From NCBI GenBank assembly GCA_949472775.1, contig CASWVG010000007.1:1-64000 (forward strand): a stretch of 64,000 nt of DNA. The letters are read 5' to 3'. Of the stretch, positions 18,611 to 27,153 are shown piece by piece (the first letter of the stretch is position 1; every line of letters starts with the position of its first letter). The translations under genes and the position numbers were made by a program. The notes under the pieces are model-generated. The model did not search any database, was not told where the DNA came from, and saw nothing but the letters and a program-made list of their open reading frames with translations. Source of the stretch: an uncultured Lachnospiraceae bacterium (lineage in GTDB: Bacteria > Bacillota > Clostridia > Lachnospirales > Lachnospiraceae).

Positions 18611-20104
18611 TTATTCTTCCGTCACATCAGACGGCGCGTCGCTCTCCGCCGACCCCCTGTCCCGGTAAAACGCAAGCTGATTTTTTCCACGCTTCTTCGC
18701 TTTATATACGCCTTGATCGGCCGCTTTATAAAGCGTCTCAAAGTCGTTGCCCTCCTGCGGGAACACCGCCACACCGATACTTGCCGTCGCTTTATACTTT
18801 ACATATTCGCCGGCTTGAAAATGCTTAAAGAAAGTCTCCATTTTCCTGGCTTCTTTCAATATAGCCTCGTCCGTCCCGACATCCTTCAGAAATACCATAA
18901 ACTCATCGCCGCCCACACGGCCTATGATATCGCTTGCCCTGAAAATCGCCCCGATCTGGGTTCCCAGTGAACGCAACACCTCATCGCCGAAAGCATGACC
19001 CATGGTATCGTTGATCTTCTTAAAATTATCAATATCGACCATAAACATCATCGCCTGCTTATCCGGATACTTCGCCATATAATCCTTAATCTTACGTTCC
19101 GTGGCAAGTTTGTTGTTCAATCCGGTCAAAAGGTCGGTATCCGCCTTATCTTCCAGCTCTTTTTTCTTCTTATTGCTTCGTATCTTTCCTACAATATTGA
19201 TCACCATAACAACACAGAAAAATACGACAATCGTAAGAGCCAGTGCAAAAACCATGTCTCTCGTATTCTTTCTGATATAATTTGCCTGCCTCTCCGCATA
19301 GGCCTCACTGACGCCCAGTATCAGACTCCACCTGTTCGTCCCAAGTGGTACGGAAGTCAGAACCTGGTTCTGTTTGCCCGTCTGTATGTCTACGCTTCCC
19401 CGCGCACTGTTACTCAGCCGGTTGCGGATCGTTCTGGCATTCTCCTTGTTCTCCGCCTCTATCGCCGAAAAGATATTTCCCTTCTGCACGCAGGCGTTCG
19501 TCTCCGCTCCGCTCACACCCAGTATATTGCCTTCCAGATCTACAACAACAAGAAAGCTTATGGAATCATAGCCCGACTGCAGCAGCATATCCGCAAACCG
19601 TTCCATCGGATAATAAAGCATCAGATACCCATACTCCGCATTCTGTCCAATGCATTCTATCACAACGACAGACTGCTCCTCACCCACATATACATAAGGA
19701 AACTCACCTACAAGCGCCTCCGCAAACCAGGGTTCCTGCCCGACATCAAACGATGCTCCCGTCTGGTCTACTGCCTGTCCCTCCGAGGTGCAATAAATGA
19801 CTTTTTTAACATCCGCACACTTCGCCGCAATTCCAAGCATCTCCTTCATGCGTTCACTGTCGTCTGTCCCAATTTTCTCGAATATTTCACTGGTTGTCTC
19901 CCCAACCTTACCAACCTTTTGCAGCTCATGCAAAAAACGCTCTCCATACCCCTCCGCCGAAGCAATCAGCGTCTTAGAAACCGCCGTCTCCGCCTCTTTA
20001 TTACTTTTCGCTGAAAAACTAAGCAACATAGCAACAACGACCACCATCATGATGCCCGTCGGAATTAGCCACTGTAACACACTAGACCTGTTTTGATTAT
20101 CCAT
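18611..20104 (-). CDS. Membrane diguanylate cyclase with Cache-like sensor
   Basis: The protein has about 497 residues from ATG 20104, with AGGA upstream; this ATG overlaps the preceding stop codon. Helix 1 lies near the N-terminus (LQWLIPTGIMMVVVVAMLLSF). An extracytoplasmic region of about 240 residues resembles a Cache sensor and is followed by a second helix (MVFALALTIVVFFCVVMVINIVG). The GGDEF domain has GRVGGDEFMVF as the active site and an RASD inhibitory site five residues before it, so product feedback is likely. It makes cyclic di-GMP from GTP. The HD-GYP gene nearby would supply the opposing activity. Confidence 0.92.
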   Translation of the reverse strand: MDNQNRSSVLQWLIPTGIMMVVVVAMLLSFSAKSNKEAETAVSKTLIASAEGYGERFLHELQKVGKVGETTSEIFEKIGTDDSERMKEMLGIAAKCADVKKVIYCTSEGQAVDQTGASFDVGQEPWFAEALVGEFPYVYVGEEQSVVVIECIGQNAEYGYLMLYYPMERFADMLLQSGYDSISFLVVVDLEGNILGVSGAETNACVQKGNIFSAIEAENKENARTIRNRLSNSARGSVDIQTGKQNQVLTSVPLGTNRWSLILGVSEAYAERQANYIRKNTRDMVFALALTIVVFFCVVMVINIVGKIRSNKKKKELEDKADTDLLTGLNNKLATERKIKDYMAKYPDKQAMMFMVDIDNFKKINDTMGHAFGDEVLRSLGTQIGAIFRASDIIGRVGGDEFMVFLKDVGTDEAILKEARKMETFFKHFQAGEYVKYKATASIGVAVFPQEGNDFETLYKAADQGVYKAKKRGKNQLAFYRDRGSAESDAPSDVTEE

Positions 20105-20786
20105 CGATTTCCTGATTCCCCTCATCAATTCTCAGAGAAAAGTCCATATCGGAGACTTCCTCTGTTTCTGGTTCCAGTTTCTTAAAGATACCGCTGTAAA
20201 TCCAGGCTGCCGCGTAAGCCGGTGCTGAGATGCCGAACATGAAAACAAACAGGAGCGCATAACTCGAAAAGTACGCGATCACAATCGGAATTATATAGCA
20301 TCCCACCATCAACAGTGTTTTTGGCAGATTGGCAAAAGCCAGTATCATCGCATTTTTGAGCGTGTTCTTCACTGTATTTTCAAATCTCGCCTGCAGCGGG
20401 AAAACATAGACCGCCGCCAGCAAAAGCAGAACAGCCACCGCCACCACCACGACTACGAGCGCTTTCGGAAAAGTCAGTCCCGAATAGTTAAAAATCAACG
20501 AATCCCCCACATAGACCCCGATTACCAGAAGCATCAGCACCCATATGATGGTAGCCTGCCTGAAATTCTCCTTAAAGGATTTAAAAAAACCCTTGATCAG
20601 ATACCCCTCTTCCCCGCGCACGATCTTAAGCAGCACATAGTGCATCGCCGTATAAGCCGCACCAACGGTTATCACGGGAATACAGCAGAGAATCATCAAA
20701 AAATTCATAATCATAAGATCCCCCACGCGGTTTAAAACCCGCATAAAGGGACTATCCATATCAAAAAATTTACCCACGTCATTCAC
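20097..20786 (-). CDS. YesL-family (DUF624) membrane protein
   Basis: This 229-residue protein has about five hydrophobic helices and the family opening FFDMDSPFMRVLNRVGDLMIMNFLMILCCIPVITVGAAYTAM. YesL proteins are frequent beside sugar transporters and YesMN sensors, but their function is unknown. Here the gene overlaps the start of the GGDEF gene by 8 bases, so the two are translationally linked. That pairing with c-di-GMP signalling is uncommon among the genes I recognise. Confidence 0.85.
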   Translation of the reverse strand: MNDVGKFFDMDSPFMRVLNRVGDLMIMNFLMILCCIPVITVGAAYTAMHYVLLKIVRGEEGYLIKGFFKSFKENFRQATIIWVLMLLVIGVYVGDSLIFNYSGLTFPKALVVVVVAVAVLLLLAAVYVFPLQARFENTVKNTLKNAMILAFANLPKTLLMVGCYIIPIVIAYFSSYALLFVFMFGISAPAYAAAWIYSGIFKKLEPETEEVSDMDFSLRIDEGNQEIDG

Positions 20787-20872
20787 TCCAGAAGTTTACT
20801 CAGTTATAATTATAAATCACCAGGGCAGGAAAATCCATATGAAACGTAGAAATATGTAAAAAAACATACTAT

Positions 20873-22129
20873 CTAAATTTTATATTTCGTACTTACCTGC
20901 TGATACTGCATATTAAGGGTCTGATACATCTTCAGGATTCTGGCTGTTTCCTTCCTGACATGCTCCATAACTTCATCATAAGATTCCACCAGTACCATGA
21001 CCGGCTGTTTCTTAAAACGTTTTTTCTCAACCTCATCGTTCAGAAACCGGAGAACCTGCTGCTTCGATACGGCATCACGATAACTCCGCTTGTTTACAAG
21101 GGCGCTGACTACGTCCCCCACCTGCAGTACACCCTGCTGGAGACTGATCTGCTTGTCAGTCAGGCGTTTGGGATAGCCATTCCCGTCTCCTCTCTCATGA
21201 TGTGCCAGCGCGATCGCCACCACATCTTCATCCACCTTATGTATCAGCTTCTCCTGTGTAATGCCCACATGCGTGCGGACATGCTTAATCTCCTCGGGTT
21301 TCAGTTTGCGGGGCGCCTGCAGAATATCCTGGGATATCCCAAGCATCCCAAGGTCGTGGAGAAGGGCCGCATAGTAAATCATCTCCCTCTCCTGATCGGG
21401 AAGGAACAGGCGGGCAGAAATCTCACCACAGATGCAGATCGTGGTAACTGTATCCAGCACCATGCTCTCCCTGACAAAACCCATACAGTAAATCAGCATA
21501 TCCATGAAAGTCTTTTTACCTTCATTGGAAAAGATCATATACTCAGCGATCTCGTCCAGTTCCTCCTTATAAGAACCATCCTTAAGCTTTTCCAGAATAT
21601 TATACTTCGCGTCACACTGATAAAAGCGATCAAGCCCTGTGGCTGAAAGTTTGGTGCCTGCCTGCTTCTGGAACATGCGGGGATCAAACTGCGCACCCAT
21701 GGTATTGGCGTAAATGTCTATCTTCTCCGCAATATTAATGTAAGCCGCCACATCCTTGTACTCGTAGTCCACCGTCTGCAGCTTCTCATAATCACGACAA
21801 TGGTACATCAGAACTTTTGACATATCCGGCACCGGAGACAGATATTTAAAGAACAAATACCCATAAATGGAATGTGTCATACTGTCTCTTGTCTCATATT
21901 GCAGCATATCATTGAGCCTGGATTTTTCCGTCTTATACGCGCCGATATCATGCATCGTCGCAACCATAACGATATCTGCCAGCTCAAACTCCTCGTATCT
22001 GTTTTCTTCCCGAAGCATCTTGTAGACAATATAAGCCACTCTTGACCCATGCTCCATCAGAGTAGGATTAATCAGCTTCAGAATATCCCGCATTAACAGA
22101 TAAATATCTTTGCTCCTAATATACTCCAT
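20873..22129 (-). CDS. HD-GYP domain protein, likely c-di-GMP phosphodiesterase
   Basis: This 418-residue protein holds two HD-type regions. The N-terminal one contains MVATMHDIGAYK (about 52-63). The C-terminal catalytic HD-GYP domain has LLHDLGMLGIS, HVGITQEKLIH, HHERGDGNGYPKRL and VGDVVSALVNKRSYRDA. The HHE and GYP signatures are complete, so metal-dependent hydrolysis of c-di-GMP is likely. No receiver or membrane domain is present. It lies just upstream of the YesL/GGDEF pair on the same strand. Confidence 0.9.
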   Translation of the reverse strand: MEYIRSKDIYLLMRDILKLINPTLMEHGSRVAYIVYKMLREENRYEEFELADIVMVATMHDIGAYKTEKSRLNDMLQYETRDSMTHSIYGYLFFKYLSPVPDMSKVLMYHCRDYEKLQTVDYEYKDVAAYINIAEKIDIYANTMGAQFDPRMFQKQAGTKLSATGLDRFYQCDAKYNILEKLKDGSYKEELDEIAEYMIFSNEGKKTFMDMLIYCMGFVRESMVLDTVTTICICGEISARLFLPDQEREMIYYAALLHDLGMLGISQDILQAPRKLKPEEIKHVRTHVGITQEKLIHKVDEDVVAIALAHHERGDGNGYPKRLTDKQISLQQGVLQVGDVVSALVNKRSYRDAVSKQQVLRFLNDEVEKKRFKKQPVMVLVESYDEVMEHVRKETARILKMYQTLNMQYQQVSTKYKI

Positions 22130-22153
22130 AAATATCCTCCGTCTCCGATTCCG

Positions 22154-22624
22154 TCATAGCACAAACTCCATCGGCGTATAGATGATACCATCCCTCTTCT
22201 CCTGCGGCCGCAGATCCCGGAATCCCAGCCTGTGATAGAACTCTACCCCGTAAGGTGAGGAATTAACAGTCACGCGGGTTTCCTGCAGTTCCGTCAGCAG
22301 ATAATTCGCCATATATTGGATCAGAGCCCGCCCGATGCCCCTTCTGTGGTATTTTTCATCCACGAACAACAGGGAGATGTGAACCCTGTCCCGAAGCGTG
22401 AGCATACCCACAAGCTTCTTCCCGTCCAGCGCCACAAACATCTGGTAAGCACCCATGACAAACATTCTGTAAAGCGTCGAATCCGTAATAAAATTCTCGA
22501 AATTCTTCACACCTTCGGGCGAATAGACGTCCGCCTCAAACTTCATAAAAGTACGCCACGCCAATGACATGGCATCCTCCCATTCTTTCCGGTATGCACT
22601 TCTGATTTCATACGGTATCTCCAA
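22154..22624 (-). CDS. GNAT family N-acetyltransferase
   Basis: This 156-residue protein contains the acetyl-CoA loop YHRRGIGRALIQYM and the C-terminal VNSSPYGVEFYHRLGFRDL pattern typical of GNAT enzymes. The start is TTG (22624), with AAGGAG about 12 bases upstream; no in-frame ATG lies close. The substrate cannot be inferred. It is upstream of, and possibly co-transcribed with, the HD-GYP gene. Confidence 0.88.
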   Translation of the reverse strand: MEIPYEIRSAYRKEWEDAMSLAWRTFMKFEADVYSPEGVKNFENFITDSTLYRMFVMGAYQMFVALDGKKLVGMLTLRDRVHISLLFVDEKYHRRGIGRALIQYMANYLLTELQETRVTVNSSPYGVEFYHRLGFRDLRPQEKRDGIIYTPMEFVL

Positions 22625-22745
22625 AACGATCAGTGACTCCTTTGCTGTCTTCTTATCATTTTATCGTACTTTACCCAAAATTACAACCCGGACGAAAAAC
22701 AAAACCCCGCTTGCGATTCTTGATATTTTCTAATAGTTTGCACAA

Positions 22746-23078
22746 TCAGCCAAAAGCAGAACGTTTCTCCAAAGCCGCCAGAAAAACATCCACATTTTCC
22801 TGTTTCCAGAACTCAACAAACCGCTCCGCCATTTCCCCCAGATACTCCTTCTGCTGGACAAGTATCTGATAATAAAATACCCGGCCTTTCCTGTAGTTTT
22901 TCAAATACCCTTTTCTGACAAGCCGAGCCAAAAAAGTGGAAACTGTCTGCGGTTTCCACTCTTTATGATACGTCTCATTCACCCTCTGCGTGATATGCGC
23001 CAGATCAAGCTCTTTTTCAGCATCCCACACAGTTTTCATTACCATTTCTTCGCAGTTCGTCAAATTTTCGAATTCCAT
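22746..23078 (-). CDS. BlaI/MecI/CopY-type transcriptional repressor
   Basis: The protein has 110 residues from ATG 23078, which has GGAGGAG upstream. It shows the winged-helix pattern of the family: NCEEMVMKTVWDAEKELDLAHI, the recognition region WKPQTVSTFLARLVRKGYL and the wing YRKGRVFYYQIL. No BlaR1-type sensor protease gene is adjacent, so the usual inactivation partner is missing here. It is divergent from the MATE exporter, which is the most likely local target. I found no classical TACANNTGTA operator between them. Confidence 0.88.
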   Translation of the reverse strand: MEFENLTNCEEMVMKTVWDAEKELDLAHITQRVNETYHKEWKPQTVSTFLARLVRKGYLKNYRKGRVFYYQILVQQKEYLGEMAERFVEFWKQENVDVFLAALEKRSAFG

Positions 23079-23263
23079 GTATGATTCTCCTCCCATCCTT
23101 AACCTTTTAGAATTTGTGCATTTTCGCTTATTTCATCATATTTCATCATTCATTTAATGGCAAGACGGAATTTGCAGAAAAATCAACATTTTGTTCATTT
23201 TCATTCCCGCGTACAACAGTAAAAACCAGCGCCGGATACACTTGAAACTCCCCAAAAAACGAG

Positions 23264-23292
23264 TTGCAAACCCCACATAGATACTGTAGAAT
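23264..23292 (+). promoter_or_regulatory. MATE gene promoter, possibly leaderless
   Basis: TTGCAA (23264-23269), 17 bases, then TAGAAT (23287-23292). The ATG is at 23299, where transcription itself should begin, and there is no Shine-Dalgarno. Confidence 0.5.
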
Positions 23293-23298
23293 GGTAAA

Positions 23299-24696
23299 AT
23301 GAGACTTTTAGAAAAAACACCACACAAATTTATCGGAGACAAAAACTTTTACAAGATGGTTCTCGCCATCGCCGTTCCCATTATGATCCAGAATGGTATC
23401 ACAAATTTCGTGAGTCTTTTGGACAATATTATGATCGGGCAGATTGGCACAGAACAAATGTCTGGCGTCGCCATTGTAAACCAGCTTCTTTTTGTCTATA
23501 ATCTCTGCCTGTTCGGCGGCGTATCCGGCGCAGGTATTTTTACTGCGCAGTATTTCGGACAAAAAAACCAGGAAGGCGTCCGACAGACTGTCCGCTTTAA
23601 AATATGGATGGTTTCTTTGATTACACTTTTTACGGTAGTCCTCCTGCTGTCTGCCGGCGATCCACTGATTACATTGTATCTGCAGGGGGATGGCAGTGTC
23701 GAAAGTGCGGCGGCCACCTTACGTTATGGCAGAGAATATTTAAAGATTATGCTTCCCGGTCTGATTCCTTTTATGCTTGTCCAGGTTTATTCCAGCACGC
23801 TGCGGGAATGTGGAAAGACAATTCTTCCCATGAAAGCGGGCGTAATCGCAGTCTTTGTCAATCTGGTTCTGAATTACATATTAATATATGGCAAATTCGG
23901 TATGCCGGCTTTGGGCGTGCAGGGCGCTGCAATCGCCACTATTATTTCCCGCTTTGTCGAATGCGCTATCGTGCTGATACATACGCACCGTCACGCACAG
24001 GATCATCCCTTTGTCCAAGGACTTTACGTCACATTAAAAGTGCCGGCCTCACTTATGATAAAAATTATAACCAAGGGTATGCCGCTTCTTTTAAACGAAA
24101 CGCTCTGGGCTGCCGGAACGGCTATGCTGACACAGTGTTATTCTATCCGGGGATTAAACGTGATTGCCGCACTCAATATTTCAAATACGATTAACAATGT
24201 ATTTAACATCGTATTTATCGCACTGGGTGAATCTGTCGCAATCATTGTCGGTCAGCTTCTGGGCGCGGGTAAAATGAAAGAGGCAAGAGATACGGATAAT
24301 AAGATGATCGCCTTTTCCGTTTTCAGTTGCGTGCTTATCGCCGCAGTCATGCTTTTACTGGCGCAGTTTTTCCCGCTGCTCTACAACACAAACGACGAAG
24401 CAAGAAAACTGGCAACATACTTTATTATGCTTACCGCCGTCTTTATGCCGCAGAACGCCTTTCTGCACGCCTCTTACTTTACACTGCGCTCCGGCGGCAA
24501 AACGATTATCACTTTTCTTTTCGACAGTGTCTTCATCTGGTGTGTCAGCGTGGTGATCGCCTTTGCGCTCAGCCGCTACACGGTTCTGCCTGTTGCCGCG
24601 GTATATGCCTTTGTACAGATGGGTGACTGGATCAAATGCGTGATTGGATTTGTATTGGTTAAAAAAGGGGTATGGCTCCAGAATATAGTTTCTTAA
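23299..24696 (+). CDS. MATE family efflux transporter
   Basis: This 465-residue membrane protein has about 12 predicted helices. It shows the MATE landmarks PIMIQNGITNFVSLLDNIMIGQIGTEQMSGVAIVNQL at the N-terminus and a second homologous half beginning MPLLLNETLWAAGTAML. Such proteins export drugs or metabolites in exchange for Na+ or H+. The substrate is not predictable. Its upstream region is shared with the divergent BlaI-type repressor. Confidence 0.93.
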   Translation: MRLLEKTPHKFIGDKNFYKMVLAIAVPIMIQNGITNFVSLLDNIMIGQIGTEQMSGVAIVNQLLFVYNLCLFGGVSGAGIFTAQYFGQKNQEGVRQTVRFKIWMVSLITLFTVVLLLSAGDPLITLYLQGDGSVESAAATLRYGREYLKIMLPGLIPFMLVQVYSSTLRECGKTILPMKAGVIAVFVNLVLNYILIYGKFGMPALGVQGAAIATIISRFVECAIVLIHTHRHAQDHPFVQGLYVTLKVPASLMIKIITKGMPLLLNETLWAAGTAMLTQCYSIRGLNVIAALNISNTINNVFNIVFIALGESVAIIVGQLLGAGKMKEARDTDNKMIAFSVFSCVLIAAVMLLLAQFFPLLYNTNDEARKLATYFIMLTAVFMPQNAFLHASYFTLRSGGKTIITFLFDSVFIWCVSVVIAFALSRYTVLPVAAVYAFVQMGDWIKCVIGFVLVKKGVWLQNIVS

Positions 24697-24724
24697 ACAT
24701 GTGGTAGAATCGATATTATATTGC

Positions 24725-24779
24725 AAAAACGCACCGACTGTTTCCATAGTATAACGTGAAAACAGTCGGTGTGTTTTTA
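24725..24779. terminator. Bidirectional terminator after the MATE gene
   Basis: AAAACGCACCGACTGTTT and AAACAGTCGGTGTGTTTTT form a long hairpin around a 14-base loop. A and T tracts flank it on both sides. Confidence 0.85.
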
Positions 24780-24780
24780 T

Positions 24781-24960
24781 GTTATAACCATCAAATAAGA
24801 CATCAATTTATACATTATAATACTATAACAGTCGAAAAGTATTGATAATACACTTGAAAAACTTTCATACTGTTATTATACTATAACTAGCAAATAGTCA
24901 TTTTGTTTCATTGGTATATTTCTGTATTACACCCAAATACTACCTGTATCAGATAAGTGG
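24781..24960. repeat. AT-rich leader with inverted repeats before the AAA ATPase
   Basis: This stretch is markedly AT-rich compared with its neighbours. It contains ATAACAGT (24825-24832) and ACTGTTAT (24869-24876) as inverted arms. CTATAAC recurs, and GTTATAAC is palindromic. No ORF or clear promoter is present. It may carry control sites for the next gene or mark the edge of an acquired segment. Confidence 0.4.
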
Positions 24961-24969
24961 AGGTATCTC

Positions 24970-26433
24970 ATGGCAATTGTAGGTGAGGAGAAAATTATAA
25001 AAGTGTTGTGGCAGTATAACCCATGGTGGAGATCGCTCTCCGAAGTCAAAGACGATGCGAAGCCGCTCAGACGCCTGGCATATTACGAGGCATTCCAAAT
25101 GCTCAAGCATCCAAGCATCCGACGTTTCGTTGTCCTCTCGGGTATGAGACGTGTCGGCAAAACCACAATACAATACCAGATTATTGACAGGCTGTTGGAT
25201 GAAGGTGTCAATCCGAGAAATATTCTGTATGTCTCATTTGACAATCCAATCCTTAAGCTTGTCAGCGTAGAAACCGTACTGTCGGTCTACGAATCCATGT
25301 ATCCGATCGAGGGGGAGAAATATCTTTTCTTTGACGAAATACAATATACGGATGACTGGGAGTTATGGATGAAAGTGATTTATGACAGCAGGAAGGATAT
25401 TCGCATGCTTGCCACAGGATCGGCAAGCCCTATTTTGGAAAAAGGCTCTGCCGACAGCGGCACAGGCAGATGGAACATTTTGAAAATTCCCACCATGTCC
25501 TTTTATGAATATTGTATGATACTCGGTCTGGAAGACCCTCTGGCTTCAGAAACCATACAGCCCTGCGATCTTTCCGATATGAGTCATGCCCAGCTCAGCG
25601 ATCTGGTTGGCCGGTTTCTGACTCTGCGGACGCATTTCAACCGATATCTGACTCTCGGCGGTTTCCCGGAGCTTGTACTGTCCGGCGACGACCTGTACGC
25701 GCAGCGGATGCTCCGGGAAGATGTGGTGGATAAGGTCATTAAACGCGACGTGCTGTCCCTGTTTAATATCCGCAATCCTCTGCTGATAGAAAAGCTGTTT
25801 TTATATTTATGCATGAACACCACGGAAATTTTTAGTGCGACCACGGCCGCAAAGGAGCTTGAAAACATATCCGTCTCCACCATCGACAATTATATTGAGG
25901 CTCTGGAAATGTCCAACCTCATCTATCTGTCCAAGCCCATGAACGTAGGCAGCAAGGGAGCGCTAAAAGGGAAACCTAAAATTTTTATTGCCGATGCCGC
26001 GATCCGGAATGCGGTGCTGATGATTGACGATGTGCTGTCAGATGAAACCGAGTTGGGAGCCGTAGTGGAAACCGCTGTCTATAAGCACATGATTTCCTTC
26101 TATCAGGGCACTCCCGCACAGCTTGGCTATTTCAGAAACGCCAGAGACAACCAGAAAGAAGTCGATGTGGTGGTAGAACTGCCCCGGCAGAAAATTCTCT
26201 GTGAAGTCAAATACCGCGGCAATTCCCACATTCCTGCCACAGATGCAATTGTGGACTTGTGTAAAGATAAAAGCACAAAGGTGACCCACGCCTTTTTAAT
26301 TACAAAAGAGATAAACGATTTCGGTATCACAAAACACGAAACGGCTACCCCGATCCTGCGCGTGCCTGCCATCGTCTTCCTGTACCTTCTGGGAAAAGCG
26401 GAGGCAGCCCGCAAAGTCAATGGCGCAGTCTAA
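24970..26433 (+). CDS. AAA_14/DUF4143 family ATPase
   Basis: This 487-residue protein starts after GGAGG at good spacing. Walker A is GMRRVGKTT (about 57-65), Walker B is YLFFDEIQY, and the ATGSASP sensor follows. The C-terminal DUF4143 domain contains KEVDVVVEL...ILCEVKYRG, an Asp-x-ExK pattern typical of a PD-(D/E)xK-like fold. Members are widespread, patchily distributed and of unknown role. The gene stands alone, with an AT-rich leader and a shared terminator-like palindrome over its stop codon. This suggests an acquired unit. Confidence 0.88.
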   Translation: MAIVGEEKIIKVLWQYNPWWRSLSEVKDDAKPLRRLAYYEAFQMLKHPSIRRFVVLSGMRRVGKTTIQYQIIDRLLDEGVNPRNILYVSFDNPILKLVSVETVLSVYESMYPIEGEKYLFFDEIQYTDDWELWMKVIYDSRKDIRMLATGSASPILEKGSADSGTGRWNILKIPTMSFYEYCMILGLEDPLASETIQPCDLSDMSHAQLSDLVGRFLTLRTHFNRYLTLGGFPELVLSGDDLYAQRMLREDVVDKVIKRDVLSLFNIRNPLLIEKLFLYLCMNTTEIFSATTAAKELENISVSTIDNYIEALEMSNLIYLSKPMNVGSKGALKGKPKIFIADAAIRNAVLMIDDVLSDETELGAVVETAVYKHMISFYQGTPAQLGYFRNARDNQKEVDVVVELPRQKILCEVKYRGNSHIPATDAIVDLCKDKSTKVTHAFLITKEINDFGITKHETATPILRVPAIVFLYLLGKAEAARKVNGAV

Positions 26434-26445
26434 AAGACTGCGCCA
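26421..26445. terminator. Palindrome between convergent ATPase gene and rpe
   Basis: TGGCGCAGTCT and AGACTGCGCCA form perfect arms with a 3-base loop. They overlap the ATPase stop codon and lie just beyond the rpe stop. No T tract follows, so termination strength is uncertain. Confidence 0.5.
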
Positions 26446-26456
26446 TACGTTTCAAA

Positions 26457-27110
26457 TCAGAACTGTGCCAGATATCTCTTTACATTTTCTGTAATGCTGC
26501 CTCCGAAAACAGCGGAACCCGCCACAATCACATTGGCGCCGGCGTCCATCACGATTTTCGCATTGTCCACCGTGATGCCTCCGTCCACCTGAATGTCCAG
26601 GTCAAGTCCCATCTCGTCAGCCATCTCCCGTACTTTGCGGATACGCTCCGTAGATTCCGGAATGTATTTTTGTCCACCGAATCCCGGCTCCACTGTCATC
26701 ACCAGAAGCATATCCAGCTTCCGCAGGTATTTTCTGACTGCCTCCACAGGGGTTTTCGGCTTGATCGACATACCCACCCTGCAACCGAGGTTTCGTATCA
26801 GATCAATGGTCTCCTCCGCTTCGTCCGTGGCTTCCAGATGAAAAGTGATGCTGTCCGCACCGCACGCCTTGAACTCCTTCAGATACCGGTCCGGATCGAC
26901 GATCATCAGATGCACATCAAACACTCTGTCCGTCGCCTTACGGATGGAACGGATCACCGGCATCCCAAAGGAAATGGATGGTACAAACACCCCGTCCATC
27001 ACGTCGATATGTATATATTCCGCTCCGGCTTCGTCCGCCTCTTTGATCTGCTCCCCCAGTCTGGCGAAATCCGCCGCCAGAATGGAGGGAGACAAAATTC
27101 TTTTACCCAT
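26457..27110 (-). CDS. rpe: Ribulose-phosphate 3-epimerase
   Basis: The enzyme has 217 residues from ATG 27110, preceded by GGAGGAAATAAAA. It interconverts D-ribulose 5-phosphate and D-xylulose 5-phosphate. The family motifs are intact: SPSILAADFARL, HIDVMDGVFVP with its metal-binding His and Asp, SITFHLEAT, TVEPGFGGQKY and IQVDGGI. It is the last gene after the two transketolase genes, completing the link from arabinose-derived xylulose 5-phosphate to the pentose phosphate pool. Confidence 0.95.
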   Translation of the reverse strand: MGKRILSPSILAADFARLGEQIKEADEAGAEYIHIDVMDGVFVPSISFGMPVIRSIRKATDRVFDVHLMIVDPDRYLKEFKACGADSITFHLEATDEAEETIDLIRNLGCRVGMSIKPKTPVEAVRKYLRKLDMLLVMTVEPGFGGQKYIPESTERIRKVREMADEMGLDLDIQVDGGITVDNAKIVMDAGANVIVAGSAVFGGSITENVKRYLAQF

Positions 27111-27153
27111 TTTTATTTCCTCCGCAGTGCCACCTCTGTCTGTGCACTGCTCT

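Noticed and set aside
18995-20014. Plus-strand 339-codon ORF
   Set aside because: Antisense to the GGDEF gene; its product is rich in Arg/His/Leu without domains.
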